A stretch of 49,722 nt of DNA from Candidatus Cacconaster merdequi. Lineage in GTDB: Bacteria > Bacteroidota > Bacteroidia > Bacteroidales > UBA932. How positions within the stretch are numbered: position 1 is the first letter of the stretch; every line of letters begins with the position of its first letter. The DNA lies in the NCBI GenBank assembly GCA_018064345.1, contig JAGHVK010000005.1, positions 1 to 49,722 of the forward strand. Reading direction: 5' to 3'. Shown here one piece after another: positions 25,902 to 34,310 of this stretch. Below the pieces are notes generated by a model, which searched no databases, was not told the DNA's origin, and was given only the letters and a program-made list of their open reading frames with translations. Made by a program: the position numbers and the translations under genes.

Positions 25902-27029
25902 ATGAAAACGTTCTGCACATTGTTTTTGACTGATGATCCGTTTCATCTGACCAAGGATCCGGGCCTTCTGCCGAAATATATGGGCAGATGTGGTTTTCAG
26001 GCACATTTCATTTCTTTCATAAAACCGGATGAGGGCCGCAAGGTGATACCTGAAGGAGTTGCCTTTGATTTCCTTGGGGAGAGACCCCTCCCAGAGAATC
26101 CGGTCCATATGCTTTTCTGTAAAGAGGTCTTCAGATTTTTATGGAAATCGAGAAAAGAGATTGATATATTGAATCTCTATTTCTTGAAATATTCCATCTT
26201 TTATGGTATCTTCTTCAAACTGGTAAACAGAAAATCAAAAGTTTACGTTAAGATGGACGCCGACGTGCTGCATCTTGAACAACAAGGCAGCAAGCCGCTT
26301 GCAAAAGTCAGGGATCTTGTTTATAGAATCTATATCCGTCTGGCAGTCGATTATATATCCATAGAATCGACAAAAGGTTACAGATATGTCAGCAAATCCT
26401 TGAAGTTATCTTCCGACAAACTCCTCTGCCTTCCTGACGGAATCGATGATGATTGTGTAAAGAATGTCAGGGTCCTTCCTTTTTATGAAAAAAAGAACAC
26501 GATAACTTGTGTGGGAAGACTTGGCACTTATCAAAAGAATACTGAATTCCTTCTGGAAGCTTGTAAAAAGGTCCAATGGCGCGATGATTGGAGGCTCTTT
26601 CTGATAGGGCCCTGCATACCGGAATTTGAAGAATTATTTGACAGATTCTGTATTGAAACAGGATTGGAAAATCGTATTTTCAAAGTAGGAGCAGTATATG
26701 ACAAGGCGTTGTTGATGGATTATTACAACAGTTCAAAAATCCATTGTCTTTCGTCCAGACATGAGAGTTTTGGTATTGTATGTGCTGAGGCTCAATATTT
26801 TGGGAACTATATCGTCACGACACCTGTATCTTCCGATGAGGATTTTGTGCCTTCATCTGACAAAGGTATGATAGTGGAAACCCCGGATGAAATGGCGGCG
26901 GCAATACAGAATGTGATGGATGATTCCAAGATGGACCGTTATCGCTATGATTCCATTGCGTCATATGGCAACAGATTGCTTTGGTCACGCATTTGCCGGA
27001 CATTGACAGAGTTCATAACCAGAGAATAA
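25902..27029 (+). CDS. Glycosyltransferase family 4-type protein
   Basis: The 375-residue protein has a GT-B fold C-terminal half of family GT4: TCVGRLGTYQKNTEFLLEAC near residue 200 and the EX7E-type motif SRHESFGIVCAEA near 285, which binds the nucleotide-sugar donor. The N-terminal half is divergent and carries the acceptor site. It probably adds one sugar to a lipid-linked glycan at the inner face of the membrane. Its stop TAA shares its last base with the next ATG. The gene is more AT-rich than the flanking blocks, as is the rest of this island. Confidence 0.88.
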   Translation: MKTFCTLFLTDDPFHLTKDPGLLPKYMGRCGFQAHFISFIKPDEGRKVIPEGVAFDFLGERPLPENPVHMLFCKEVFRFLWKSRKEIDILNLYFLKYSIFYGIFFKLVNRKSKVYVKMDADVLHLEQQGSKPLAKVRDLVYRIYIRLAVDYISIESTKGYRYVSKSLKLSSDKLLCLPDGIDDDCVKNVRVLPFYEKKNTITCVGRLGTYQKNTEFLLEACKKVQWRDDWRLFLIGPCIPEFEELFDRFCIETGLENRIFKVGAVYDKALLMDYYNSSKIHCLSSRHESFGIVCAEAQYFGNYIVTTPVSSDEDFVPSSDKGMIVETPDEMAAAIQNVMDDSKMDRYRYDSIASYGNRLLWSRICRTLTEFITRE

Positions 27030-28573
27030 TGGGAGGCAATTACCAGAGAACGAAGAAAGGGATGCGTAACAGCATTGTCGCTGTTATGGTTCAGATTGTA
27101 TCCCTGCTCCTGGGCTTCTTCTCCCGTAAAATCTTCCTGGATTATCTTGGTACTGAAGTACTTGGCTTGAATACAACGGCTGCCAGCCTTTTGAATTTCC
27201 TGAATCTGGCGGAAATGGGTATCGAAGTGGCTGTTGCCTATACCCTTTACAAGCCTTTATTTGAAAAAGATGAGACGAGCATCCGTGAAATCATAGCGAT
27301 TCAGGGGTGGTTCTATAAGAGGGTAGCCTTGTTCATCATCGTGGGCAGTATACTTCTATTGCCTTTCTTTCCTCTGATTTTCACCAAGATGCAACTGCCT
27401 TTGTGGTATGCATACGCATCTTATCTCGTTTTGCTTTTCAGCTCATTGCTTGGCTATTTCGTCAATTACAAGCAGGTTATCCTTACCGCAGACCAACAGG
27501 ATTGGAAGTTCCAGATGAGCTATCGTATCACTATGATAGTTAAAGTATGCTTCCAGATGTTTGCCGTGCGCTGTCTTGAACATCCTTACGAATGGTGGCT
27601 TGCGATAGAGGCGTTATTTGCCATACTTGCCGCAATCCTCCTGAATTACTCTGTTTATAGGAATTATCCTTTCCTGAAAGCCTCTTGCAAGGTCAGCAGG
27701 GAAATGCTTGGCAAGTATCCGCAAATACTGCCGAAAGTGAAGCAGATTTTTATTCACCGTATTGGCTTCTTTGTGACGACTCAGGCTGCTCCGATTCTTA
27801 TTTATACTTTCACATCTTTGACTACTGTTGCCATTTATGGTAATTACAAAGTTGTTATGGACAGTATGGGCGCATTGATTGTAGCAGCATTTGCAAATCT
27901 CAATGCCGGTATTGGCAATACCGTGGCAGAAGGCGATCAGAAACTGGTTTACAAGATATTCAAGGAACTGTTTACCGCACGGTTCGCTCTGATTCTCTTC
28001 GGATGTGTGGGAGTGTGGCTTCTTATGGAACCATTCATCAAGCTGTGGATTGGCCCGGAATTTTTACTTGGCAATGGGACATTGATTCTGATTGTTGCAG
28101 TATTCTTTCTTTCAATGATGAATCACTCCTCAGAATCTTTCCTCAATGCATACGGTCTTTTCAATGATATCTGGGTGCCTTTTGTGCGAAGCGCCATCTA
28201 TCTCGTACTCGGCATACTGCTCGGCCGTTCTTATGGTTTGAACGGTATTCTGACAGCATCAGTCATTGATAATTTCTGGGTTTCTTTTATATGGAAGCCT
28301 TATTTCCTGTTCCGTAACGGCCTCAGGCAGGTTTTTTCAGATTATTTACGTTTTTATTTCAAACTTTTGTTTGCGGGAGCAGTTGCGGTGTCTTTATTAT
28401 ACTTCACGGTGAGGATTTTCTCTTTGAACCCTGGAGAAGGAGTCTTGCCATTAATCAGATTCGCCTTGATTGTCATGGCCGTGTTCGGCGTTTCACTTTT
28501 GCTGACGCTCGGTCTTTTCGAGAAGAGTACCATATCATTCCTGACAAGAATAAAGAATTCTATATCCAAATGA
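27029..28573 (+). CDS. Wzx-type polysaccharide flippase
   Basis: This 514-residue polytopic membrane protein has about twelve to fourteen hydrophobic helices and the polysaccharide-transporter (MOP superfamily) pattern. It begins with GMRNSIVAVMVQIVSLLLGF and FLDYLGTEVLGLNT, close to O-antigen translocases. It should flip an undecaprenyl-linked oligosaccharide to the periplasmic face. The ATG at 27029, overlapping the upstream stop, is preferred over the longer frame from 26981, whose extra 16 residues lie within the GT4 gene. It overlaps the next gene by four bases (ATGA). Confidence 0.9.
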   Translation: MGGNYQRTKKGMRNSIVAVMVQIVSLLLGFFSRKIFLDYLGTEVLGLNTTAASLLNFLNLAEMGIEVAVAYTLYKPLFEKDETSIREIIAIQGWFYKRVALFIIVGSILLLPFFPLIFTKMQLPLWYAYASYLVLLFSSLLGYFVNYKQVILTADQQDWKFQMSYRITMIVKVCFQMFAVRCLEHPYEWWLAIEALFAILAAILLNYSVYRNYPFLKASCKVSREMLGKYPQILPKVKQIFIHRIGFFVTTQAAPILIYTFTSLTTVAIYGNYKVVMDSMGALIVAAFANLNAGIGNTVAEGDQKLVYKIFKELFTARFALILFGCVGVWLLMEPFIKLWIGPEFLLGNGTLILIVAVFFLSMMNHSSESFLNAYGLFNDIWVPFVRSAIYLVLGILLGRSYGLNGILTASVIDNFWVSFIWKPYFLFRNGLRQVFSDYLRFYFKLLFAGAVAVSLLYFTVRIFSLNPGEGVLPLIRFALIVMAVFGVSLLLTLGLFEKSTISFLTRIKNSISK

Positions 28574-29586
28574 AAACAGCACTCGTTATCGGTCCCAACT
28601 TCTTCTATTTTCCGGATGCTGTTTGTGCAGCGTTCAGGAACTTGGGCTATGAACCTGTGTTATTCGGCTTTGATACACCAATAACTCCATATCGTGGTTT
28701 CCAGAAAGTGAAATGGAAATTTGCGAAGGATAAAGAGGCGTTGGTTTACAAATCAAAGTTGCATTTCAACGTGTCCGTCCTGGAAAAATACGAAACACTC
28801 AGGCCTGACGTGGTGTTTGTAATGAATGGGGATATCTTCCTGTCCGAAACTATTGATACTTTCCGCCGTAATTCAAAAGTGGCTCTTTGGCTGTTTGATA
28901 CGTTGTCCAGATTGTCATCATCGGTGGTGGAGCTGGCTGCTCACGTGGATGCTCTTTTCTGCTTTGACATGAATGACGTACGTCGTTTCAACGACATAGG
29001 TATTGAGGCGCACTTTCTCCCTCAGGCGTGTGATGTTACCGTATATCATCCTATTGGCAATTCTGTCAAGGACATAGACATATTGTTTGTCGGGAATATG
29101 TACAATTCTCCTAAACGCAAGGCGGCCGTATTGGACGTGATACGTCATTTCCCTGACAGGAAGATACTTGTTTACGGGCTTTTCCAGCCCTGGTACAAAG
29201 GCCTTTTGAAATGGGCTGTGAGACCGTACAAGTCCGTGATACGGAATGTGAACCTTGCCCCGGAAGATGTGAATATGCTTTACAACAGGAGCCGGGTGGT
29301 GCTCAATATCCATGAAGAGCACCAGAAAGACGGGGCTAACCCGCGTCTGTTCGAAATATGTGGTTCCGGTGCGCTTCAGGTGTGTGATGCGAATCCGTAC
29401 GTGAAATCTCTTTTCGGGGATAGTGTGATGCTGTATTCAGACCGTGACGGAATGTTCACCGCAATAGAGCGGTCCCTTGCGGGAGACTGCGCGGATCGCG
29501 CCGCCAAGGCCTGTGAAAAGGTTCGTATGGAACATACCTTCGACAATAGAATAAGGGAAGTCCTGAACATTTTACAACTACTCTAA
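28570..29586 (+). CDS. CgeB-like glycosyltransferase
   Basis: The 338-residue protein has a GT-B-like layout. Residues 1-170 resemble the CgeB/DUF3880-type N-terminal domain (ALVIGPNFFYFPD). The C-terminal half has the Glyco_trans_1_2 pattern VVLNIHEEHQKDGANPRLFEICGSGA near 250, where NxRxFE and the Gly-rich end form the donor site. The donor and linkage are unknown. It overlaps the flippase gene (ATGA), and its stop starts a palindromic copy of the dispersed repeat. Confidence 0.85.
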   Translation: MKTALVIGPNFFYFPDAVCAAFRNLGYEPVLFGFDTPITPYRGFQKVKWKFAKDKEALVYKSKLHFNVSVLEKYETLRPDVVFVMNGDIFLSETIDTFRRNSKVALWLFDTLSRLSSSVVELAAHVDALFCFDMNDVRRFNDIGIEAHFLPQACDVTVYHPIGNSVKDIDILFVGNMYNSPKRKAAVLDVIRHFPDRKILVYGLFQPWYKGLLKWAVRPYKSVIRNVNLAPEDVNMLYNRSRVVLNIHEEHQKDGANPRLFEICGSGALQVCDANPYVKSLFGDSVMLYSDRDGMFTAIERSLAGDCADRAAKACEKVRMEHTFDNRIREVLNILQLL

Positions 29587-29599
29587 GAACAGGTTCTAA
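29584..29599. repeat. Palindromic copy of the dispersed repeat between two GT genes
   Basis: TAAGAACAGGTTCTAA contains AGAAC and GTTCT around AG. It includes the stop codon of the CgeB-like gene and lies five bases before the GT2 start. Confidence 0.5.
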
Positions 29600-29603
29600 G
29601 CCT

Positions 29604-30434
29604 ATGGAGAAAAGGAATGAATTGAAAGTGAGTCTTGTGGTCCCGGTTTACAATGGGGCTGACTATATCGTCCATTTCCTTCAGATTGCTTTGGGACAGA
29701 CGCTTTCTGATATTGAAATAATCCTTGTGGATGACTGCTCTACTGATGATTGGCTTTCCCGTGCGAATGCGTTCCTCAAAGGGAGGGAAGATGCCGATGC
29801 CGTCAGAGTCCGTTTCCTCTCCACTCCGGTCAATGGAGGGCCTGGTGCGGCCCGGAACATAGGACTGGCAGGGGCTGTCGGCAAATATGTCTGCTTCGTG
29901 GACTGTGACGATGAAATTGCACCGGATTATTGTGAGTCATTATACTGCGAAGCAGAAAAATACAGTGCCGATATGGTCTGCTGTGATGCCTTGACTGATG
30001 GAAAACTCCTCAAGTCACCGGATTTCACCCCGGGCGTTCTTACAGAAAAAGGGCGTGCAGCAATCCTGCTTTCATTCGTAACCCGCCTGTGGACATATAT
30101 GTTCTGTCGCAAATTTTTGATTGACAATAATATACATTTTCCTCAGACCAGGAGTTCGGAAGATACTGCATTCGTCACCCTTGCCTGGTTGAAGGCGGGA
30201 AGAGCTTCTCATTTGCCGAAGGCCCTGTACAATTACATTCCGCAACCGGGCTCCCTTAGCCGCAGAAAGATGCACGACAGAGCGCATCAACGGCTGGAAT
30301 CGATGCGCTTCATCAAAGTTAATTCCGGAAAACCTGGATTTGCCGTATCTATGGCGTTGAAGCTGATGATAATGAAAAAGGGCTGGCTGATGGTGCTCAA
30401 AGATTTTCTGACAACTCAGCCGGATCTTGTCTGA
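29604..30434 (+). CDS. Glycosyltransferase family 2
   Basis: The 276-residue protein has the GT-A fold of family GT2: VSLVVPVYNGADY at the N-terminus, IILVDDCSTDDW near residue 40, and the DxD motif within CFVDCDDEIAPDY near 95. It uses a nucleotide sugar to extend a cell-surface glycan on the cytosolic side. It is slightly shorter than many GT2 enzymes and has no C-terminal membrane anchor. It is the last gene of the glycan island; a strong imperfect hairpin follows about 90 bases after its stop. Confidence 0.9.
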   Translation: MEKRNELKVSLVVPVYNGADYIVHFLQIALGQTLSDIEIILVDDCSTDDWLSRANAFLKGREDADAVRVRFLSTPVNGGPGAARNIGLAGAVGKYVCFVDCDDEIAPDYCESLYCEAEKYSADMVCCDALTDGKLLKSPDFTPGVLTEKGRAAILLSFVTRLWTYMFCRKFLIDNNIHFPQTRSSEDTAFVTLAWLKAGRASHLPKALYNYIPQPGSLSRRKMHDRAHQRLESMRFIKVNSGKPGFAVSMALKLMIMKKGWLMVLKDFLTTQPDLV

Positions 30435-30522
30435 CGGGATTGTGCCATCGTCAAGTCCAAACAATGACATCACGGATGCGGATCTTTTCCATCTCTTCAT
30501 CTCTTCAGCATCCTGCAACTGC

Positions 30523-30574
30523 CTTCCAGGCGCATCTGTGTTGCAGGTGCTTCCGGAGGCACCTGCCTTGGAAG
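30523..30574 (+). terminator. Long imperfect hairpin after the glycan island
   Basis: An inner stem of about ten pairs (GCAGGTGC with GCACCTGC, extended by two pairs) closes a CCGG loop at 30543-30566. An outer six-pair CTTCCA/TGGAAG stem surrounds it with an internal loop. CCTCTTTTC follows. It may terminate the glycosyltransferase operon, though the U-tract is short. Confidence 0.5.
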
Positions 30575-30649
30575 CCTCTTTTCACCTCCTAAGTACGATA
30601 CCCTGTCGAACTGAGTCGGAAGAGTAGCGTGGAGCGCGGACGATGAGCC

Positions 30650-30691
30650 CGGAAATAAAAAATAAGTCGCTGAAAAATCAGCGACTTATTT
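30650..30691 (-). terminator. Rho-independent terminator after tRNA-Lys
   Basis: AAATAAGTCGCTGA and its exact complement form a 14-pair stem with a four-base loop (30660-30691). On the minus strand TTTTTATTT follows the stem. The stem starts at the last base of the encoded CCA. Confidence 0.88.
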
Positions 30692-30766
30692 GGTGCTCCC
30701 TCAGGGGCTCGAACCCTGGACCCCAACATTAAGAGTGTCGTGCTCTACCAACTGAGCTAAGGAAGC
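30691..30766 (-). tRNA. tRNA-Lys, anticodon CTT
   Basis: On the minus strand 73 bases plus an encoded CCA fold into a cloverleaf. The acceptor GCTTCCT pairs with AGGGAGC (one G-U), D stem GCTC/GAGC, anticodon stem CGACA/TGTTG with loop CTCTTAA, T stem CAGGG/CCCTG with loop TTCGAGC. The anticodon CTT reads AAG. A strong terminator follows immediately. Confidence 0.96.
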
Positions 30767-30810
30767 ATTTCCCTTTGTTTTGGGACTGCAAAAGTAGTCA
30801 ATAATTTTAT

Positions 30811-31617
30811 CTATCCAAAATTTATTTCAGTTTTCTTCACCACTTCCGCTTTTCCTCCTACAAACACCCTGTCGGGGGTGTTGAGGCAGAACAATGTGCC
30901 GCCTTCTTGTGAGAGCTGGCAGGCTGTGAGTTCATCTTTCCCGAGTCTGCGGCTCCAATATGGAACCAGAGAGCAGTGGGCAGAGCCTGTGACAGGGTCC
31001 TCAAGGATGGTCGCCTGAGGAGTGAAGAATCGTGAAACGAAATCGCAACCGTGACCGGGGGCTGTTACCGCGATTCCGCCCGGGTCTATATTCACCGAAT
31101 CGAAGAGGCGGCGGTCTATCGTTATTCCGGAAATGTCCCTTTCATCTTCATAAACAAGAAGATAATCCCTTGCCTTGAACACTTCCAAAGGTTTTATGCT
31201 CAGTGAGTCAAGTATTTGCTGTGGGAGTTCCGAAGGTGAGGCAGGGCGTGGGGGAAGATCGAGTGTGCATACATCCCCGCTTATTGAAGCTTTCAGTATT
31301 CCGCTGTTTGAGGAGAAGGAAATCCCGCTCTTTCCGAAATCAGTGCAGGTGAAGATAGTGAAAGCCGTTGCCAGTGTGGCGTGGCCGCAGAGGTCCATCT
31401 CTATGTCGGGTGTGAACCATCTCAGGGAGTAGTCTGCCTCGCTGCCTGAAGGGTTCCTGACGGCGAATGCTGTCTCTGCGACACCGTTGCGGCGTGCTAT
31501 GCGGAGCATCTCATCTGCGGGTAGCCATCTTTCCAGGAGCAGGACGTATGCTGAGTTTCCGGTGAAACCGCGGCTGTGGTCCACAAATGCGTTTATCAGA
31601 AAAGATATGTCTTTCAT
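30811..31617 (-). CDS. PhzF-family isomerase/epimerase-like protein
   Basis: The 268-residue protein belongs to the PhzF/YddE family, which has a diaminopimelate-epimerase-like double fold. Characteristic motifs are FTGNSAYVLLLERWL, the catalytic-Glu segment VAETAFAV (near 47), DLCGHATLATAF (near 75) and EDPVTGSAHCSLVPYW (near 220). No phenazine genes are nearby, so this is a generic family member of unknown substrate. A TAAGTTTG box lies 38 bases upstream and diverges from that of the CPBP gene. Confidence 0.9.
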   Translation of the reverse strand: MKDISFLINAFVDHSRGFTGNSAYVLLLERWLPADEMLRIARRNGVAETAFAVRNPSGSEADYSLRWFTPDIEMDLCGHATLATAFTIFTCTDFGKSGISFSSNSGILKASISGDVCTLDLPPRPASPSELPQQILDSLSIKPLEVFKARDYLLVYEDERDISGITIDRRLFDSVNIDPGGIAVTAPGHGCDFVSRFFTPQATILEDPVTGSAHCSLVPYWSRRLGKDELTACQLSQEGGTLFCLNTPDRVFVGGKAEVVKKTEINFG

Positions 31618-31654
31618 TCTATGGTTCTTGTACAGCTTCTAACCTGGTTTTCTG

Positions 31655-31662
31655 CAAACTTA
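31655..31662 (-). promoter_or_regulatory. -7 box for the PhzF-family gene
   Basis: TAAGTTTG on the minus strand is an exact TAnnTTTG match. The identical octamer occurs on the plus strand at 31685-31692, so the two promoters form an inverted repeat 22 bases apart. Confidence 0.6.
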
Positions 31663-31684
31663 CGCATTTTATGAATATTTTGTG

Positions 31685-31692
31685 TAAGTTTG
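31685..31692 (+). promoter_or_regulatory. -7 box for the CPBP protease gene
   Basis: TAAGTTTG on the plus strand matches TAnnTTTG and gives a leader of about 35 bases before the ATG at 31734. It is divergent from the PhzF promoter. Confidence 0.55.
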
Positions 31693-31733
31693 TGTGATGA
31701 ACGGATGGCCCCGGCCGTCAGAATTCTGAAAGT

Positions 31734-32627
31734 ATGAAAAAAGCTTTGATATTCGCAGCATCGGTATGTGCCTTCTCCTGGGCGATGTCCGGTGTGTTTT
31801 ATGCCGTACTCGGTGGAGATATCGAGTCCTACCGGATTGCATTCCGGATCTTCTGTACCGTATATATGTTCTTCCCGATGATTACGGCCCTGCTGTTGCA
31901 GTGGCGGTCGAAGGAACGTCTGACATCAACAGGGCTGCTTGCATTCAAGCCCCGCTGGTCGTGGCTTGTTGCAATGGTGCTCCCGCTGGTTCTTGTGGCG
32001 CTGACTGTTCTGTTTTCCGCCCTTGTTCCCGGGGCTGTACTTGAATACAGCCCGGATCAGTTGATAAATATGTCCGGTCTGGATGAAAAGAGTGCATCAA
32101 TAGTCCGCTTACAATTTGAAAAGACACCTTTATCCGTAATGATTGTCAGCGGAATAGTGAACGGAATAATGGCGGGCTGCACAATAAACGCAGTGGCTGC
32201 GTTCGGAGAGGAGTACGGCTGGCGGAACTATATGGTCAGCGCACTTCGCGGTACGAAGTTCTGCAAGGCAGCGCTCGTCATTGGCGCTGTATGGGGAATA
32301 TGGCACGCACCTATCATACTGATGGGCCACAACTACCCTCAGCATCCGGTTGCCGGAATATTCCTGATGGCAGCCTTCTGCATTCTGATCGGCTTCATCG
32401 AACTCTATCTTGTGAAGAAGGCCGGTTCGGTATATCCTGCCGCCATCTTCCACGGAACAATCAATGCAGTGGGAGGTTTCGTGTTTTATCTCGTGCAGGG
32501 CGGCAGTGACCTGACAACTGGGGTGACGGGAGCGGCCGGCTTTGTTGCCGAAGCTGTTGTCTGCCTTGCCATCTTCCTGTATGACAAGCATATCAGCCGC
32601 GACAACATCATCACTTCCGAACTGTAA
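31734..32627 (+). CDS. CPBP-family intramembrane metalloprotease
   Basis: The 297-residue protein has about eight hydrophobic helices and the CPBP (CAAX protease and bacteriocin-processing, Abi) motifs: FGEEYGWRNYM near residue 158 (EExxxR), VWGIWHAPIILMGHNYP near 185, and IFHGTINAVGGF near 242. These residues form the intramembrane active site. Family members cleave membrane proteins or protect against bacteriocins; the target here is not evident. It stands alone, with a palindromic copy of the dispersed repeat about 50 bases after its stop. Confidence 0.9.
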   Translation: MKKALIFAASVCAFSWAMSGVFYAVLGGDIESYRIAFRIFCTVYMFFPMITALLLQWRSKERLTSTGLLAFKPRWSWLVAMVLPLVLVALTVLFSALVPGAVLEYSPDQLINMSGLDEKSASIVRLQFEKTPLSVMIVSGIVNGIMAGCTINAVAAFGEEYGWRNYMVSALRGTKFCKAALVIGAVWGIWHAPIILMGHNYPQHPVAGIFLMAAFCILIGFIELYLVKKAGSVYPAAIFHGTINAVGGFVFYLVQGGSDLTTGVTGAAGFVAEAVVCLAIFLYDKHISRDNIITSEL

Positions 32628-32677
32628 TACACCTGGTCATAGCCAGAAGGCCTGACCGAAAAAACCCCGCCGCAGCT

Positions 32678-32693
32678 CAGAACAGGTTCTCAG
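32678..32693. repeat. Palindromic copy of the dispersed repeat
   Basis: CAGAACAGGTTCTCAG carries the AGAACaGGTTCT core seen also near 29590 and 15505. It lies between the converging CPBP and Dabb genes. Confidence 0.45.
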
Positions 32694-32738
32694 ATCCGGT
32701 GTCAGACAGAGTCCTTCAGATATGTGCCGGGCTGGTTC

Positions 32739-33041
32739 TTATTCCTCGAAGTCCAGGCAGCAGCGCTGTGCGGTGACGGGACGGATAATGCCGTTGGCCA
32801 CTGCAAGATGGTCAGGGTGTGAGGCGTACACCTTGAGCGCATCGTAATCGACGAAAGAGGAGTCGAGCATTACGTCCACGTTGCTTGTAGGAAGACCGTT
32901 GATGTTCACTTTTATGTCGATTGTGCCTTCAATCTTTCCATTGAGGCCTTCAAGACCGGCCTTGATCGATTTCTTGATTTCGCTTTTCTGCTCTTCGCTC
33001 AAATCCTCGCGAAGTTTCCAAAGAATGATATGTTTTACCAT
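32739..33041 (-). CDS. Dabb (stress-responsive A/B barrel) domain protein
   Basis: The 100-residue protein is a single Dabb domain, a dimeric ferredoxin-like barrel. It starts MVKHIILWKLREDLSEEQK, and the central FVDYDALKVYASHPDH segment is typical. Its biochemical role is not known; related domains occur in plant stress proteins and bacterial enzymes. A -7 box at 33085-33092 suggests its own promoter although it follows the metallophosphoesterase gene on the same strand. Confidence 0.88.
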   Translation of the reverse strand: MVKHIILWKLREDLSEEQKSEIKKSIKAGLEGLNGKIEGTIDIKVNINGLPTSNVDVMLDSSFVDYDALKVYASHPDHLAVANGIIRPVTAQRCCLDFEE

Positions 33042-33084
33042 AGTATGTAATAATGTCCGGAACCCGACAGAGGATTCCGGACAT

Positions 33085-33092
33085 CAAATATA
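33085..33092 (-). promoter_or_regulatory. -7 box for the Dabb gene
   Basis: The minus strand reads TATATTTG, a TAnnTTTG match, 43 bases before the start codon and after the stop of the metallophosphoesterase gene. Confidence 0.5.
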
Positions 33093-33104
33093 CGACAAAA
33101 ATCG

Positions 33105-34310
33105 TTATCTGCGTCTTTTAGCCTTTACCTTGAACTGGTCCACGAGTTCTCCGTCGCGGTTATATACCTTGATGTCGAGGCATTTGCGACTGACAGAGAC
33201 CACTGCTCCCACGCACTGGTCCAATTCCCTGAGATTTATTATCTTGTCGTGAAGGCCGTCGGTGTACTGCCCTTCGTCAGGGACTCTTGTCTTCCTTCCT
33301 GAAGAACCCATATCAAGATACCACACTCCATCGATTTCGTGAGTGCGGGAATACATATGGTCGTGACCGCTCAGTACAAGGTCCACTCCCGCTTCCACGT
33401 ATGCAGGCACCCACAGTGGAGTGAGGTACTTGTGTACTCCTGAATCATTTGTGTAGGATGACATGAGTGACTTGTGCTGGAGCACTATCAGGTAGTCGTA
33501 TCTTCCTTCAAGTTCCTTTGCGGTCCTGATTATCCAGTCCCTCTCCATTTTCGAGTTTTCGCTCACCGGTGTGTTTGAGTCACCGCAGTCGAGACTCAGG
33601 AAGAGCACACGGTTGTAGATGAACCAGTAGTTGGATCCTTTGCAGCAATCCGTTCCATTCTGAGGGAAGTTGAAGATGGCATTGTAGGTCAGCGGGCTCT
33701 TCAACTGTTCGATATGACCGTTCGGATATGGCAGGCCCCAGTATTCGTGGTCACCCGGTGATGAGGCGTAGATGAATCTGCTGAAGATGTCGTCCTGCCC
33801 GAACAGCCATTCCCACTCATCCTGATGGGCTGCATAGTCAATCATGTCTCCGCTGCAGACCGAAAGGACTGAATGTCCGGCAATGGAGTCTATGAGTCTG
33901 ATGAGGTTGTGCGTGTATGGGTTGAAGCGTGTCTGGAAATCGGTGAATGCGTTGAATGTCCATTTCCGGGAACCGTTTGCCGTGGTGAAGTGATACGTGC
34001 CGCTCGCAGTGTCAGCGGCGCAGATTCTGTAGATGTAGCTGTGGCCCTTTTTCAGGTTGTCCATATTCACTTTGCAGACATAACGCTCGATTGCGAATAG
34101 TGAATCGCAACAATCCGTGCTCCAGAGAGTCTCTTTCGGATATATTTTATCCGCAGAAAGGAATGCCGTATCGCGTGAGTCGGTCAGTTCCATATAACTT
34201 CCCTTGACATCAGTGTGCCAGTTCACGTTGATGCTGTGTGATGCGTCCTCACCGGGGCAGGTGACGATGAAATTGATCAGTGACGCAAGAATTACCGTTA
34301 ATAAGCTCAT
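33105..34310 (-). CDS. Secreted metallophosphoesterase, purple-acid-phosphatase-like
   Basis: The 401-residue protein has a hydrophobic N-terminal signal (about 1-17), a fibronectin-like beta domain (about 25-110) and a calcineurin-like phosphoesterase domain. Metal motifs are in order: FTDFQTRF (near 121), SGDMID (near 151), SSPGDHEYWG (near 186), the His in LQHKSLMSS, and SGHDHMYSRTHE (near 313). The first motif has DxQ for DxH, and GDHE replaces GNHE, so the metal site is not standard. It overlaps the MATE fusion gene by four bases (ATGA), placing it in the NRPS operon. Removal of a phosphate mask from the product outside the cell is conceivable but unproven. Confidence 0.85.
   Translation of the reverse strand: MSLLTVILASLINFIVTCPGEDASHSINVNWHTDVKGSYMELTDSRDTAFLSADKIYPKETLWSTDCCDSLFAIERYVCKVNMDNLKKGHSYIYRICAADTASGTYHFTTANGSRKWTFNAFTDFQTRFNPYTHNLIRLIDSIAGHSVLSVCSGDMIDYAAHQDEWEWLFGQDDIFSRFIYASSPGDHEYWGLPYPNGHIEQLKSPLTYNAIFNFPQNGTDCCKGSNYWFIYNRVLFLSLDCGDSNTPVSENSKMERDWIIRTAKELEGRYDYLIVLQHKSLMSSYTNDSGVHKYLTPLWVPAYVEAGVDLVLSGHDHMYSRTHEIDGVWYLDMGSSGRKTRVPDEGQYTDGLHDKIINLRELDQCVGAVVSVSRKCLDIKVYNRDGELVDQFKVKAKRRR

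Noticed and set aside
30811-31617. PhzF gene as evidence of phenazine biosynthesis
   Set aside because: No other phz gene is present, and PhzF-family proteins are widespread without that pathway.
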